From the NCBI GenBank assembly GCA_900756765.1, contig CAAELE010000020.1:1-28490 (forward strand): a stretch of DNA of 28,490 nucleotides. Direction: 5' to 3'. How positions within the stretch are numbered: the first letter of the stretch is position 1; each line of letters starts with the position of its first letter. A model generated the notes under the pieces. The model ran no database searches and was not told where the DNA came from. It was given only the letters and a program-made list of their open reading frames with translations. The DNA is from an uncultured Collinsella sp. (GTDB lineage Bacteria > Actinomycetota > Coriobacteriia > Coriobacteriales > Coriobacteriaceae). Positions 17,141 to 23,723 of this stretch are shown here, one piece after another. The position numbers and the translations under genes are program-made.

Positions 17141-17191
17141 GTATTACTAGAGCGGTAGAAAAACTTCGGTGAACGGTAATTTCAACTTGAT

Positions 17192-17215
17192 ACTTGACAA
17201 GTTTTGTATAAACAA
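17192..17215. promoter_or_regulatory. Upstream operator-like palindromes
   Basis: ACTTGACAAGT (17192-17202) is a perfect palindrome around a central A, and TTGTATAAACAA (17204-17215) is a second copy of the TTGTTTAAACAA-type site, 75 bp from the promoter-overlapping one. A remote second operator would allow looping between the sites. Confidence 0.45.
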
Positions 17216-17233
17216 TTATTTGTTATCGAATGC

Positions 17234-17288
17234 AGAGAAAACGCCCGGTCAAGCCAATGCATCGTCGGTTTGACCGGGCGTTTTCTCT
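17234..17288. terminator. Terminator between gntR and the ABC operon
   Basis: A perfect 19-bp stem (17234-17252 with 17270-17288; core AACGCCCGGTCAA against TTGACCGGGCGTT) with a 17-nt loop and A/T-rich outer ends. It ends transcription of the upstream GntR gene before the ABC promoter. Confidence 0.85.
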
Positions 17289-17326
17289 TTGAGGGCATAA
17301 GCCTCGTCAGGCTGCGAGCTAGCCGG

Positions 17327-18046
17327 CTATCGCTTGGAGTTGACGCGGTAGTGGAAGATCTCAGGATGCGTACGGGCATGCGTGACCTCGAACAAGATGC
17401 CATCCGAGGTGTATGACTGGCTCTCCATGACGGCGACACAGTTGTATTTGCCAAGGTCCAAGTAGCTGCAGTCCTCATCGTTGGCGAGCTCGACACTCAC
17501 CGTACGACGGCTCGCCATCACTTTGACACCGCGCTTGTGCTCCAGATAGCCGTAAATAGAATCTGCCGCGATCTCGGGGGTCAGGCCCTTGGCGATCGAC
17601 GCCAAAAAATAGCCATGGTCCACTTGGCGCGCGTTGCCGTTGAGGCTTCGGACACGCACTACGCGAATAAGTTCCTCGCCCACCCTAAAGCCCAGGCGAC
17701 GAGAGAGCTGCTCAGTGCAAATCAAATGTTCAAAAGACTTGACCTCGGTCGATGCGACGGCATTGTTGCGTTTTGCGAACTCGCCAAACGACTCAACCTC
17801 TTCGAGTGCGCCCAACATGTCGGTTTCGCCCTTAAGCCAAATAACGCGCACGCCCTTGCCGTGTATGGGCTGCACAAACATCCCGTCGGCCAGCATACCC
17901 AAGGCGCGACGGACGGTATTGCGAGTACATCCGAACTCCGCGGTCAGCTCGGCTTCGGTTGGCAGCATCTCCTGAAACGCATAGGTCCCATTAATGATGC
18001 GCGAACGGATCTCGCGGTAGATTCCTTCGTATATCGCTTTTGGCAT
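17327..18046 (-). CDS. GntR-family (HutC/TreR-type) regulator
   Basis: Transcription factor with an N-terminal winged helix and a C-terminal UTRA ligand-binding domain. In the 239-residue product the DNA-binding part is residues 1-70 (IYREIRSRIINGTYAFQEML, PTEAELTAEFGCTRNTVRRAL, the wing FVQPIHGKGVRV). The UTRA domain spans about 95-232 (RVVRVRSLNGNARQVDHGYF; SIYGYLEHKRGVKVMASRRTV; LEVTHARTHPEIFHYRV-like end). UTRA domains usually sense sugar phosphates or related metabolites. It is divergent from the PTS gene, with 229 bp between, and upstream of the ABC operon, so both are candidate targets. TTGTTTAAAC occurs at both ends of the shared intergenic region. AGAGGTG precedes the ATG. Confidence 0.94.
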   Translation of the reverse strand: MPKAIYEGIYREIRSRIINGTYAFQEMLPTEAELTAEFGCTRNTVRRALGMLADGMFVQPIHGKGVRVIWLKGETDMLGALEEVESFGEFAKRNNAVASTEVKSFEHLICTEQLSRRLGFRVGEELIRVVRVRSLNGNARQVDHGYFLASIAKGLTPEIAADSIYGYLEHKRGVKVMASRRTVSVELANDEDCSYLDLGKYNCVAVMESQSYTSDGILFEVTHARTHPEIFHYRVNSKR

Positions 18047-18100
18047 TGTTTCACCTCTACATTATTTATTTCCGGCTAGGCACGATAGCATTTCTTAAAG

Positions 18101-18234
18101 TTGTTTAAACCGAATATCGGTAAAGCGACAGGATTTAACCGTTGACGGTTTCTGTCGTGCCCAAATCGGTTTCGCTCAAAACTGCCGGCACGACAATCGT
18201 CTGGTCCTCTACAATGAATCCATTGTTTAAACGT
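18101..18234. promoter_or_regulatory. gntR/PTS divergent control region
   Basis: Two copies of TTGTTTAAAC lie at 18101-18110 and 18223-18232, each 45-55 bp from one of the divergent start codons. TACAAT at 18210-18215 is a likely -10 for the PTS gene, which puts the second site on the transcription start. Between them are nested inverted repeats: AAACCGA (18107-18113) with TCGGTTT (18166-18172), and CGACAG (18126) with CTGTCG near 18152-18157. GGAAGG at 18264-18269 is the PTS ribosome binding site. Confidence 0.5.
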
Positions 18235-18275
18235 TTCCCCACGCGCAACGCGCCTCGATATTCGGAAGGCAGAAC

Positions 18276-20726
18276 ATGCTGCAAAAAATCCAACGCTTTG
18301 GCGGGGCAATGTTCGCTCCCGCCATGCTGTTTTCTATATCGGGCCTCATGGTCGGCGTCTCCGCTCTCGCAACGACTGCGGACATCGTCGGCGATCTAGC
18401 CGTATACGGAACCCCTTGGTACGTTTTTTGGGCCATCATCCAGCGCGGCTCATGGACGGTCTTTAAACGCCTCCCGCTCCTTTTTGCCGTAGCGCTGCCT
18501 ATCGGTCTTGCCCAAAAGCAACCGGCACGCTGCTGCCTCGAGGCACTCGTGGCCTATTTTGCCTATTGCTTCTTTTTGAGCGAGATCATTAAGCTGAGCG
18601 GAGACAACCTTGGGCTTAAGTACCCGTCATCTTTGACCCCCGCCAACGGTATCACCGTCATCGACGGCATCAAGACGCTCGACACCGGCATTATCGGCCC
18701 GCTGGCGGTATCGGCAACCGTCGTCGCCATCCATGACCGCTTCTACGATGCCAAGGTTCCCGATTGGCTCGGCACCTTCTCGGGCTCCTCGCTGGTCTAC
18801 CTCATCAGCTTTTTTGCCGTGTTTGCCCTTGCCGCTATCTCGGCCGCCATCGTGCCCTTCGTATACGCTGTGACCGAAACGCTGCGCCACGCACTTGCGG
18901 GCGTCGGCCCCTTCGGCGTGGGTATCTTTGTGTTTTTGGAGCGAGCACTCGAGCCCATGGGGCTGCACCATCTGCTCTACATGCCGATCTACTACGACAA
19001 CCTGGTCATTAACGACGGCATCTACGCCACGTGGAGCAGCTTGCTCCCCATCCTCTCCCATAGCACGCGCCCCCTTAATGAGCTTGCGCCGTGGGCCGGT
19101 TTTACCGCCACCGGCTGGGTCAAGCTCTTTGGCCTTCCCGCCATCGCAGCCGCATTCTACTCCACCGCAAAACCCGAGCGCCGCGCCGGCCTCAGGGTCA
19201 TCCTTGTTCCCGCCATCATCGCCTCGGTGGTTTGCGGCGTTACCGAGCCACTCGAGTTTCTCTTTATGTTCACCCACCCCGGGCTCTTTTTTCTCTACGC
19301 CGTCTTATCGTCTTGCCTTGCCACAACCATGAATCTCTTTGGCATCGTCGGCATCTTCTCGGGCGGCCTCATGGAGATGGCAGCCTTCAACTTTATTCCG
19401 CTCATGCGCATGCATGCCGGTGCCTATCTTTTGGCGCTCGGTATCGGCCTTGCCTTTAGCCTCATCTTTTTTGTGAGTTTTCGAGCACTCATCTTGATCT
19501 ATGACCTTAAGACGCCGGGCCGCGAGGATCATGTCGCCAATCGCGCGGCAATCGATCATTTAACGGGAAGCGGCTTTGCCAAAGAGCAATCTCCCAATGA
19601 CGAGGTCAATAGTCAATCCGATCAAGATCACGTCCTCGCTGAGCGGGTAATTCAGCTTTTAGGTGGCGTTGGCAATATTGCGGGCGCAACCAACTGCGCC
19701 ACGCGCCTGCGCGTCGAGGTCGCAGACCCTTCTATCGTTGCAGATAACGCGTCGTTTGTCGCGGCGGGCGCCAAAGGCCTCATCATTACGGGCAAGACCG
19801 CCCAGGTGATCATCGGCATCTCGGTTCCCCGCGTCAAAGAGCATTTTGACCAGATCATGGGCCTCGAACCGGGATTTGTGCCCACCACCTCGGCCTCCCC
19901 TGCCGCCAGCCCAACCCACAAGCACGGCGATATCTGCTTCTTTGACATTGACGGCACGCTCGCGTGGCAAGACCCCAGGCTCGCCCAAGACCTTCCCGAA
20001 GACGAGCGGGACCTCTCCCCCTATCCCAACAAGGCGGTTTCGCAGGCAATCCGCGAGTTTGTCGCCAACGGCAACATGGCCTTTATCTGCACGGGACGTA
20101 CGCTGAGCTGCATTCATCCCAAACTACTCGAGCTGCCCTGGACCGGCATCGTCTGTCTTGCGGGCGGTTACGCCGAGATCAACGGGCACGCAATTCGCGA
20201 TCTGTCTATGACACCCAGTATGCTGCAGCGTCTTGCCCCCTACCTTGAGCAATCGGGCGAGGTCATCCGCTTTGAGGGCCTCAATGGCGTCGTACGCATG
20301 AGTGCCGATGCCCCCGATGCCCCCGGATACGCGCGCACCCTGGGCGACGCAGTCACGCAGCTGCAACATTACAGTGCCTACAAGATCTTGATGTCCACAT
20401 CGCTCGCCAACCACATCGCTCAAGATAAGGCACTTGAGCCGCTGCTGTGCTTTAACGAGCTCGAACTCGAGGTAACCGAAATCTCGCCCCGCGAATGCAC
20501 GAAGCGCGGAGGCATCCAGTCTGTACTCGACGCCCTCGATCCCCACCACGGAACCGTATACGGCATCGGCGACGCCAGCAATGACGTCTCGCTGATGAAC
20601 GCCGTCGATGTCGGTATCGCCATGGGCAATGCGCCGGACTATCTCAAAAAGCGCGCCGACTACATCACCGACTCGGTCGACAAAGATGGCGTCGTCAAGG
20701 CGCTCGAGCACTTTAGGCTTATATAA
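18276..20726 (+). CDS. PTS EIIC-EIIB (MalX-like) fused to a HAD/Cof-type phosphatase
   Basis: An 816-residue three-domain protein. Residues 1-415 are a membrane EIIC of the glucose/maltose (MalX/PtsG) family with many hydrophobic segments, the conserved CGVTEPLEFLF (320-330) and the family's LKTPGR end (411-416). Residues about 450-530 are EIIB with the phosphorylated cysteine Cys474 in TNCATRLRV. A Pro/Ser/Thr/Ala linker (531-550) leads to a full HAD domain (551-816) with all Cof-type motifs: Asp557 and Asp559 in FFDIDGTL, Thr606 in CTGRT, Lys743 in CTKRGG, and GDASND with Asp766/Asp770. EIIC-EIIB alone phosphorylates its sugar on entry using EIIA supplied in trans. The phosphatase could then remove the phosphate, or act on another phosphosugar. 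Start at ATG 18276 behind GGAAGG. Sugar unknown; maltose or glucose suggested by family. Confidence 0.92.
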   Translation: MLQKIQRFGGAMFAPAMLFSISGLMVGVSALATTADIVGDLAVYGTPWYVFWAIIQRGSWTVFKRLPLLFAVALPIGLAQKQPARCCLEALVAYFAYCFFLSEIIKLSGDNLGLKYPSSLTPANGITVIDGIKTLDTGIIGPLAVSATVVAIHDRFYDAKVPDWLGTFSGSSLVYLISFFAVFALAAISAAIVPFVYAVTETLRHALAGVGPFGVGIFVFLERALEPMGLHHLLYMPIYYDNLVINDGIYATWSSLLPILSHSTRPLNELAPWAGFTATGWVKLFGLPAIAAAFYSTAKPERRAGLRVILVPAIIASVVCGVTEPLEFLFMFTHPGLFFLYAVLSSCLATTMNLFGIVGIFSGGLMEMAAFNFIPLMRMHAGAYLLALGIGLAFSLIFFVSFRALILIYDLKTPGREDHVANRAAIDHLTGSGFAKEQSPNDEVNSQSDQDHVLAERVIQLLGGVGNIAGATNCATRLRVEVADPSIVADNASFVAAGAKGLIITGKTAQVIIGISVPRVKEHFDQIMGLEPGFVPTTSASPAASPTHKHGDICFFDIDGTLAWQDPRLAQDLPEDERDLSPYPNKAVSQAIREFVANGNMAFICTGRTLSCIHPKLLELPWTGIVCLAGGYAEINGHAIRDLSMTPSMLQRLAPYLEQSGEVIRFEGLNGVVRMSADAPDAPGYARTLGDAVTQLQHYSAYKILMSTSLANHIAQDKALEPLLCFNELELEVTEISPRECTKRGGIQSVLDALDPHHGTVYGIGDASNDVSLMNAVDVGIAMGNAPDYLKKRADYITDSVDKDGVVKALEHFRLI

Positions 20727-20729
20727 GCA

Positions 20730-20783
20730 GCCGGCACGCGCACGCGTCCTGTTTCCCCAAATCGCCAAAACAGACGCGCCGGC
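20730..20783 (+). other. Stem-loop after the PTS gene
   Basis: Two-part stem: GCCGGC (20730-20735) with GCCGGC (20778-20783) and GCGTCCTGTTT (20744-20754) with AAACAGACGC (20768-20777). No T-run follows, so it is at best a weak terminator or a 3' protective hairpin. Confidence 0.4.
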
Positions 20784-20839
20784 AACTCCAATGTGGCAAT
20801 ATGGTATCTGCACACCGCAACGATGCAACCTAAGAAAGA

Positions 20840-21865
20840 ATGCGAGAACCTGTGTCCAGTCCGTTTACCAGCTTTTTAGCCCAGCACTTTGACCAGATCA
20901 ACGACTATCTGGCCACGTTCTTTGACGGACAGGCGACCTCTGCCGATATCGAGCGCTACCTGTACGCGCCGCTCTCGGCTTTTACGGCCAACGCCGGCAA
21001 GCGCCACCGCCCGCTTATCTGCATGCTCGCCGCCACCGCAGTGGGCGGCAGCTTTGAGAGCGCCCGCAGCGCCGCGGCGGCCATCGAGCATTTCCAGTCG
21101 GGTGCGCTCATCCACGACGACATCGCCGATAACGGGCAGCTGCGCCGCGGCAAGCCCTGCATGCACCTTACCGAGGGTACGGGCCTTGCCATCAATTGTG
21201 GCGACCTGGCGCTCACCATGGTCACCAAGACGGTTCTCGACGACCCCACGCTCGAGGCAGGCGTAAAACTCCGCGTGCTCCACGAGCTCACCGAGATGAT
21301 CGTTCGCACCATCGAGGGCCAGGCGCTCGACTTGGGCTGGGTCCGTGACGCACGCTTCGACATCTCGGTCGACGATTATCTGGACATGGCGACGCACAAG
21401 ACCGCGTACTACAGCGGAGCCACGCCGCTTGCCACTGGAGCCATCATCGGCGGCGGCAGCGAGGAGCAAATTGAGGCGCTGCGCGCCTTTGGCCTGCACA
21501 CCGGCCTTGCCTTTCAGATTCAGGACGACCTGCTCAACCTTGTCGGCACTAAGGAAGCCGCCAACAAGGACTTCCGCACCGATATCACCGAGGGTAAGCG
21601 CACGCTCGTTGCCGTGCACGCCCTGTCTGATGAGCGCTATCACGACGAGATTGAAGCGATCCTCTCCTCGGACACCGAGGACCCCGCGCAGCTCGCGCGC
21701 GCCGTGGAAATCTTCCAGGAGACCGGCTCTATCGATTACGCCCACGCCTACGCGCTGGACCTGACCGCCAAAGCCAAGGCCGCCATCAAGGACGTTTCGC
21801 TCGACCCGCATGCACGCGAACTGTTCCTCTCCATGGCAGATTTCTTTGTGGAGCGCCTTAACTAG
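20840..21865 (+). CDS. Polyprenyl diphosphate synthase (trans-isoprenyl)
   Basis: Cytoplasmic enzyme that condenses isopentenyl diphosphate onto an allylic diphosphate to make longer isoprenoid chains for quinones, carriers or lipids. The 341-residue product has GKRHRPLI (53-60), the first aspartate motif DDIAD (93-97) followed by LRRGKP, THKTA near 185-189, the second motif DDLLN (229-233) and DFRTDITEGKRTL. Residues 4 and 5 before the first motif are small (Ala89, Gly88), which in this family goes with products longer than farnesyl diphosphate. The second motif has Asn in place of the usual last Asp, seen in a number of family members. The ATG is only 2 nt after AAGAAAG; a GTG 4 codons on is an alternative. 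The product length is not known. Confidence 0.92.
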   Translation: MREPVSSPFTSFLAQHFDQINDYLATFFDGQATSADIERYLYAPLSAFTANAGKRHRPLICMLAATAVGGSFESARSAAAAIEHFQSGALIHDDIADNGQLRRGKPCMHLTEGTGLAINCGDLALTMVTKTVLDDPTLEAGVKLRVLHELTEMIVRTIEGQALDLGWVRDARFDISVDDYLDMATHKTAYYSGATPLATGAIIGGGSEEQIEALRAFGLHTGLAFQIQDDLLNLVGTKEAANKDFRTDITEGKRTLVAVHALSDERYHDEIEAILSSDTEDPAQLARAVEIFQETGSIDYAHAYALDLTAKAKAAIKDVSLDPHARELFLSMADFFVERLN

Positions 21866-22003
21866 CGGGGGTTATAAAACCTGTCAGCAGCGTATTTGGG
21901 TACAACTTGCTACACTGTTGAGTGCATGTTTATGCATCCCTTTGCGTTGTCTATCCGACACACGCTCAAATAGTACGAATGGTACGCCGAAAGGGGTTCG
22001 TTC

Positions 22004-22909
22004 ATGGAACCTATTACAACGGGCATGCAGGGAGCAGCCGTCGAGGACGTCCAGTCCCGCCTTCTGCAGCTCGGCTATACAATCGATGACACCGAGGTTG
22101 CCGACAAGCGCTTTGGCACCACCACCGAACAGGCTGTTGGCACCTTTAGGCTCGATAGCGGCCTTGCCGCTGGTTGTGCCGTCGATATCCCCTGCTGGAG
22201 CGCCCTGGTCGACGCCTCGTATAAGCTAGGCGACCGCACCCTCTACCTGCGTATGCCCAATTTCCATGGCGCCGACGTGCAGGCCCTGCAGAAGGCGCTC
22301 AACGTTTTGGGCTTTGCCTGCGGCGAGGACGATGGCTACTTTGGCCCTCACACCGAGGCGGCCCTTCAGCAGTTCCAGGAAAACGTCGGTCTGTTTGCCG
22401 ACGGCATGGCTTTCCAGGATACCTACGCCTATATCAACCGCCTGCACCATGTGTGGGAGGGTAAACCTTCGGTGACCGAGGCCGAATCGCGCATCGGCTT
22501 TGCCCGCGCGGCCAACGTACTCGAGCGTTTCCAGATTGCCGTCATCGGCGAAGACCCTATCGCGCGCAGCGTAGCATCGCGCATGTGGAACATCGCCACG
22601 GCGACGACCGACAACAGCGGCATGATGCTTTGCGACTCCGAGGTTCCGACCGACGTTGACCTGGTGCTCGAGATCGCAAGCGACGAGCTGCCCGCCGACG
22701 CCGCTCCGCGCGCCACGATTGCCCTCGCCGAGTGCCACAACCTGGCCCAGCGCATCCGCACCGCCAATGTCGCCGCGCAGCAAAAGCCGGCACGCATCCG
22801 TATTGAGCTCACCGGCATGACGCGCTACAACGGCACCTTCACTGCCAGCGACGCCCAGACGCTCGCGGTACGCCTGCTCGATGGCGTTTGCGATGCCCTC
22901 GCAGATTAG
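22004..22909 (+). CDS. CwlM-like protein: two peptidoglycan-binding domains and a degenerate amidase-like domain
   Basis: The 301-residue product has two PG_binding_1 repeats (about 7-72, GMQGAAVEDVQSRLLQLGY; about 85-148, HGADVQALQKALNVLGF and DGYFGPHTEAALQQFQ). The linker ASYKLGDRTLYLRM resembles that of actinobacterial CwlM. Residues about 170-300 are where CwlM has an amidase_3 domain, and here the pattern of strands remains (FQIAVIGED; DVDLVLEIASDEL; LAVRLLDGVCDAL) but the zinc-binding His/Glu residues cannot be found. There is no signal peptide, so it is probably cytoplasmic. In mycobacteria CwlM has a regulatory role on MurA rather than a hydrolytic one; a similar role is possible but inferred. 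AAAGGGG lies 7 nt before the ATG. Confidence 0.75.
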   Translation: MEPITTGMQGAAVEDVQSRLLQLGYTIDDTEVADKRFGTTTEQAVGTFRLDSGLAAGCAVDIPCWSALVDASYKLGDRTLYLRMPNFHGADVQALQKALNVLGFACGEDDGYFGPHTEAALQQFQENVGLFADGMAFQDTYAYINRLHHVWEGKPSVTEAESRIGFARAANVLERFQIAVIGEDPIARSVASRMWNIATATTDNSGMMLCDSEVPTDVDLVLEIASDELPADAAPRATIALAECHNLAQRIRTANVAAQQKPARIRIELTGMTRYNGTFTASDAQTLAVRLLDGVCDALAD

Positions 22910-22947
22910 GTAAACTAAACGAGTTGCTTTTGGGCAACGATACACAT

Positions 22948-23022
22948 TGGGACGTAGTTCAACGGTAGAACTCCGGTTTTTGGTGCCGGCTGTTGGGGGT
23001 TCGAATCCCTCCGTCCCAGCCA
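22948..23022 (+). tRNA. tRNA-Gln (anticodon TTG)
   Basis: Acceptor stem TGGGACG (22948-22954) pairs with CGTCCCA (23012-23018), then discriminator G and an encoded CCA (23020-23022). The anticodon stem CCGGT/GCCGG encloses loop TTTTGGT with anticodon TTG, reading CAA. The T-arm has GGTTCGAATCC. It lies 38 bp after the CwlM-like gene and is followed by a terminator. Confidence 0.96.
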
Positions 23023-23029
23023 AAGAAAC

Positions 23030-23065
23030 AAGCCTCTCGAACGCATAGCCGATCGGGAGGCTTTT
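23030..23065 (+). terminator. Intrinsic terminator after tRNA-Gln
   Basis: AAGCCTCTCGA (23030-23040) pairs with TCGGGAGGCTT (23053-23063) with one mismatch, followed by TTCTTG. Confidence 0.8.
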
Positions 23066-23191
23066 CTTGTGGGCAAGCGGAAGGATTCGAACCCGCAAGG
23101 GTGCGGAGCTGAGGAAACGCGAAGCGTTTTCCAGCGCAGCACGCAAGGAGCGAAGCGACGCAGCGGGGCGCGGATGCCGCAGGCAGACGCG

Positions 23192-23207
23192 GAATCCCTC
23201 CGTCCCA
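23192..23207 (+). repeat. Duplicate of the tRNA-Gln 3' end
   Basis: GAATCCCTCCGTCCCA at 23192-23207 is identical to the tRNA-Gln T-arm/acceptor end at 23003-23018. The 189-bp offset holds the terminator, a second T-loop-like word on the minus strand (GGGTTCGAATCC near 23095-23084) and a small hairpin GGAAACGC/GCGTTTTCC. This looks like an integration scar (att-like repeat) or a tRNA-derived repeat. No integrase gene is present. Confidence 0.65.
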
Positions 23208-23248
23208 TATCGGTCGAGAGCTCCCCGCATCTCGACTTTCCAGCCGAA

Positions 23249-23380
23249 CCGGCACTTAGGGACGTTCCTAAAGTGCCGGCCATAACTTCTCGTCCTACAA
23301 GAGAAGTTATGGCCGAAACTTCTCGTGCAGGACGAGAAGTTGCAAAAGGTAGATTTTCAGGCATGTCCCAAAAATCTACC
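23249..23380. repeat. Cluster of four back-to-back hairpins
   Basis: Stems: CCGGCACTTAGG 23249-23260 with 23267-23279 (one bulge); GGCCATAACTTCTC 23278-23291 with 23301-23314 (perfect 14 bp); AACTTCTCGT 23317-23326 with 23332-23341 (perfect 10 bp); GGTAGATTTT 23348-23357 with 23371-23380 (perfect 10 bp). The second and third share AACTTCTCGT, and every loop contains a GTCC, GGAC or GTTCC word. Open frames across it in both directions carry translated tRNA-antisense text and are not genes. Confidence 0.8.
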
Positions 23381-23572
23381 TCCAAAAGATAGGCGCCCCA
23401 GGCCCATTAGGACCAAGAGCGCCTTACATCTAGAAAATATCAGCCCAGTTCCGAAAAGCGAGCCGCTTGCGACAGCCAAGTAGCCACAGGCCCCGGGAGA
23501 GCGGGGACACCGGCTTAGGTTTATCGCGAGTTCCGCACGAACAGGAGGCCACTAACCCGATGTTTTGGACGT
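23381..23572. other. Intergenic stretch with a partial repeat copy
   Basis: No gene seen. ATCGCGAGTTCCGCACG at 23523-23539 repeats the left flank of the hairpin element at 5350-5366 and 28418-28434. The matching hairpin and right flank are missing, so this copy seems truncated. CCCCGGGAGAGCGGGG near 23491-23506 forms a short hairpin, as does the GC-rich stretch next to the copy near 28450. Confidence 0.55.
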
Positions 23573-23723
23573 GACAGCGAGAGGGGCCCTGGTAGGGCAA
23601 GGTGACGTGAAACAAGGCGGCGCTGACCTTCTGGTCGCGCCGCCGAAGTTGAACGTCAGATTGCCGTGCCAGGGCCCCTCGCAGCGTCGAGAGGGCCGCC
23701 GTTCGGTAGAACGGCGGAACTAA
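23573..23723 (-). repeat. Structured two-hairpin element, copy B
   Basis: Second copy of the element at 121-273, again exactly at the end of a minus-strand gene: its TTAG supplies the stop codon of the JetD-like gene. Short hairpin arms 23696-23704 and 23709-23717 with loop TACC, linker CTCGACGCTGCG, then a long hairpin. The outer stem is 23581-23600/23661-23680 (17 of 20), the middle stem TGACGT 23603-23608 with ACGTCA 23653-23658, and the inner stem GGCGGCGC..GACC 23616-23628 with 23633-23644 (loop TTCT). Stems differ from copy A but remain paired; the linker, TACC loop and TTGAACG/GAAA internal-loop residues are conserved. Confidence 0.78.

Noticed and set aside
12655..20726. ABC operon and PTS gene as a recently transferred island
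   Set aside because: No integrase, transposase or flanking repeats at the ends; the coding style appears the same as that of neighbouring genes.
22915..23385. 156-codon minus-strand frame across the tRNA region
   Set aside because: Its end reads through the tRNA-Gln antisense (RRDSNPQQPAPKTG), a typical spurious tRNA-derived translation, and the rest lies in hairpins.
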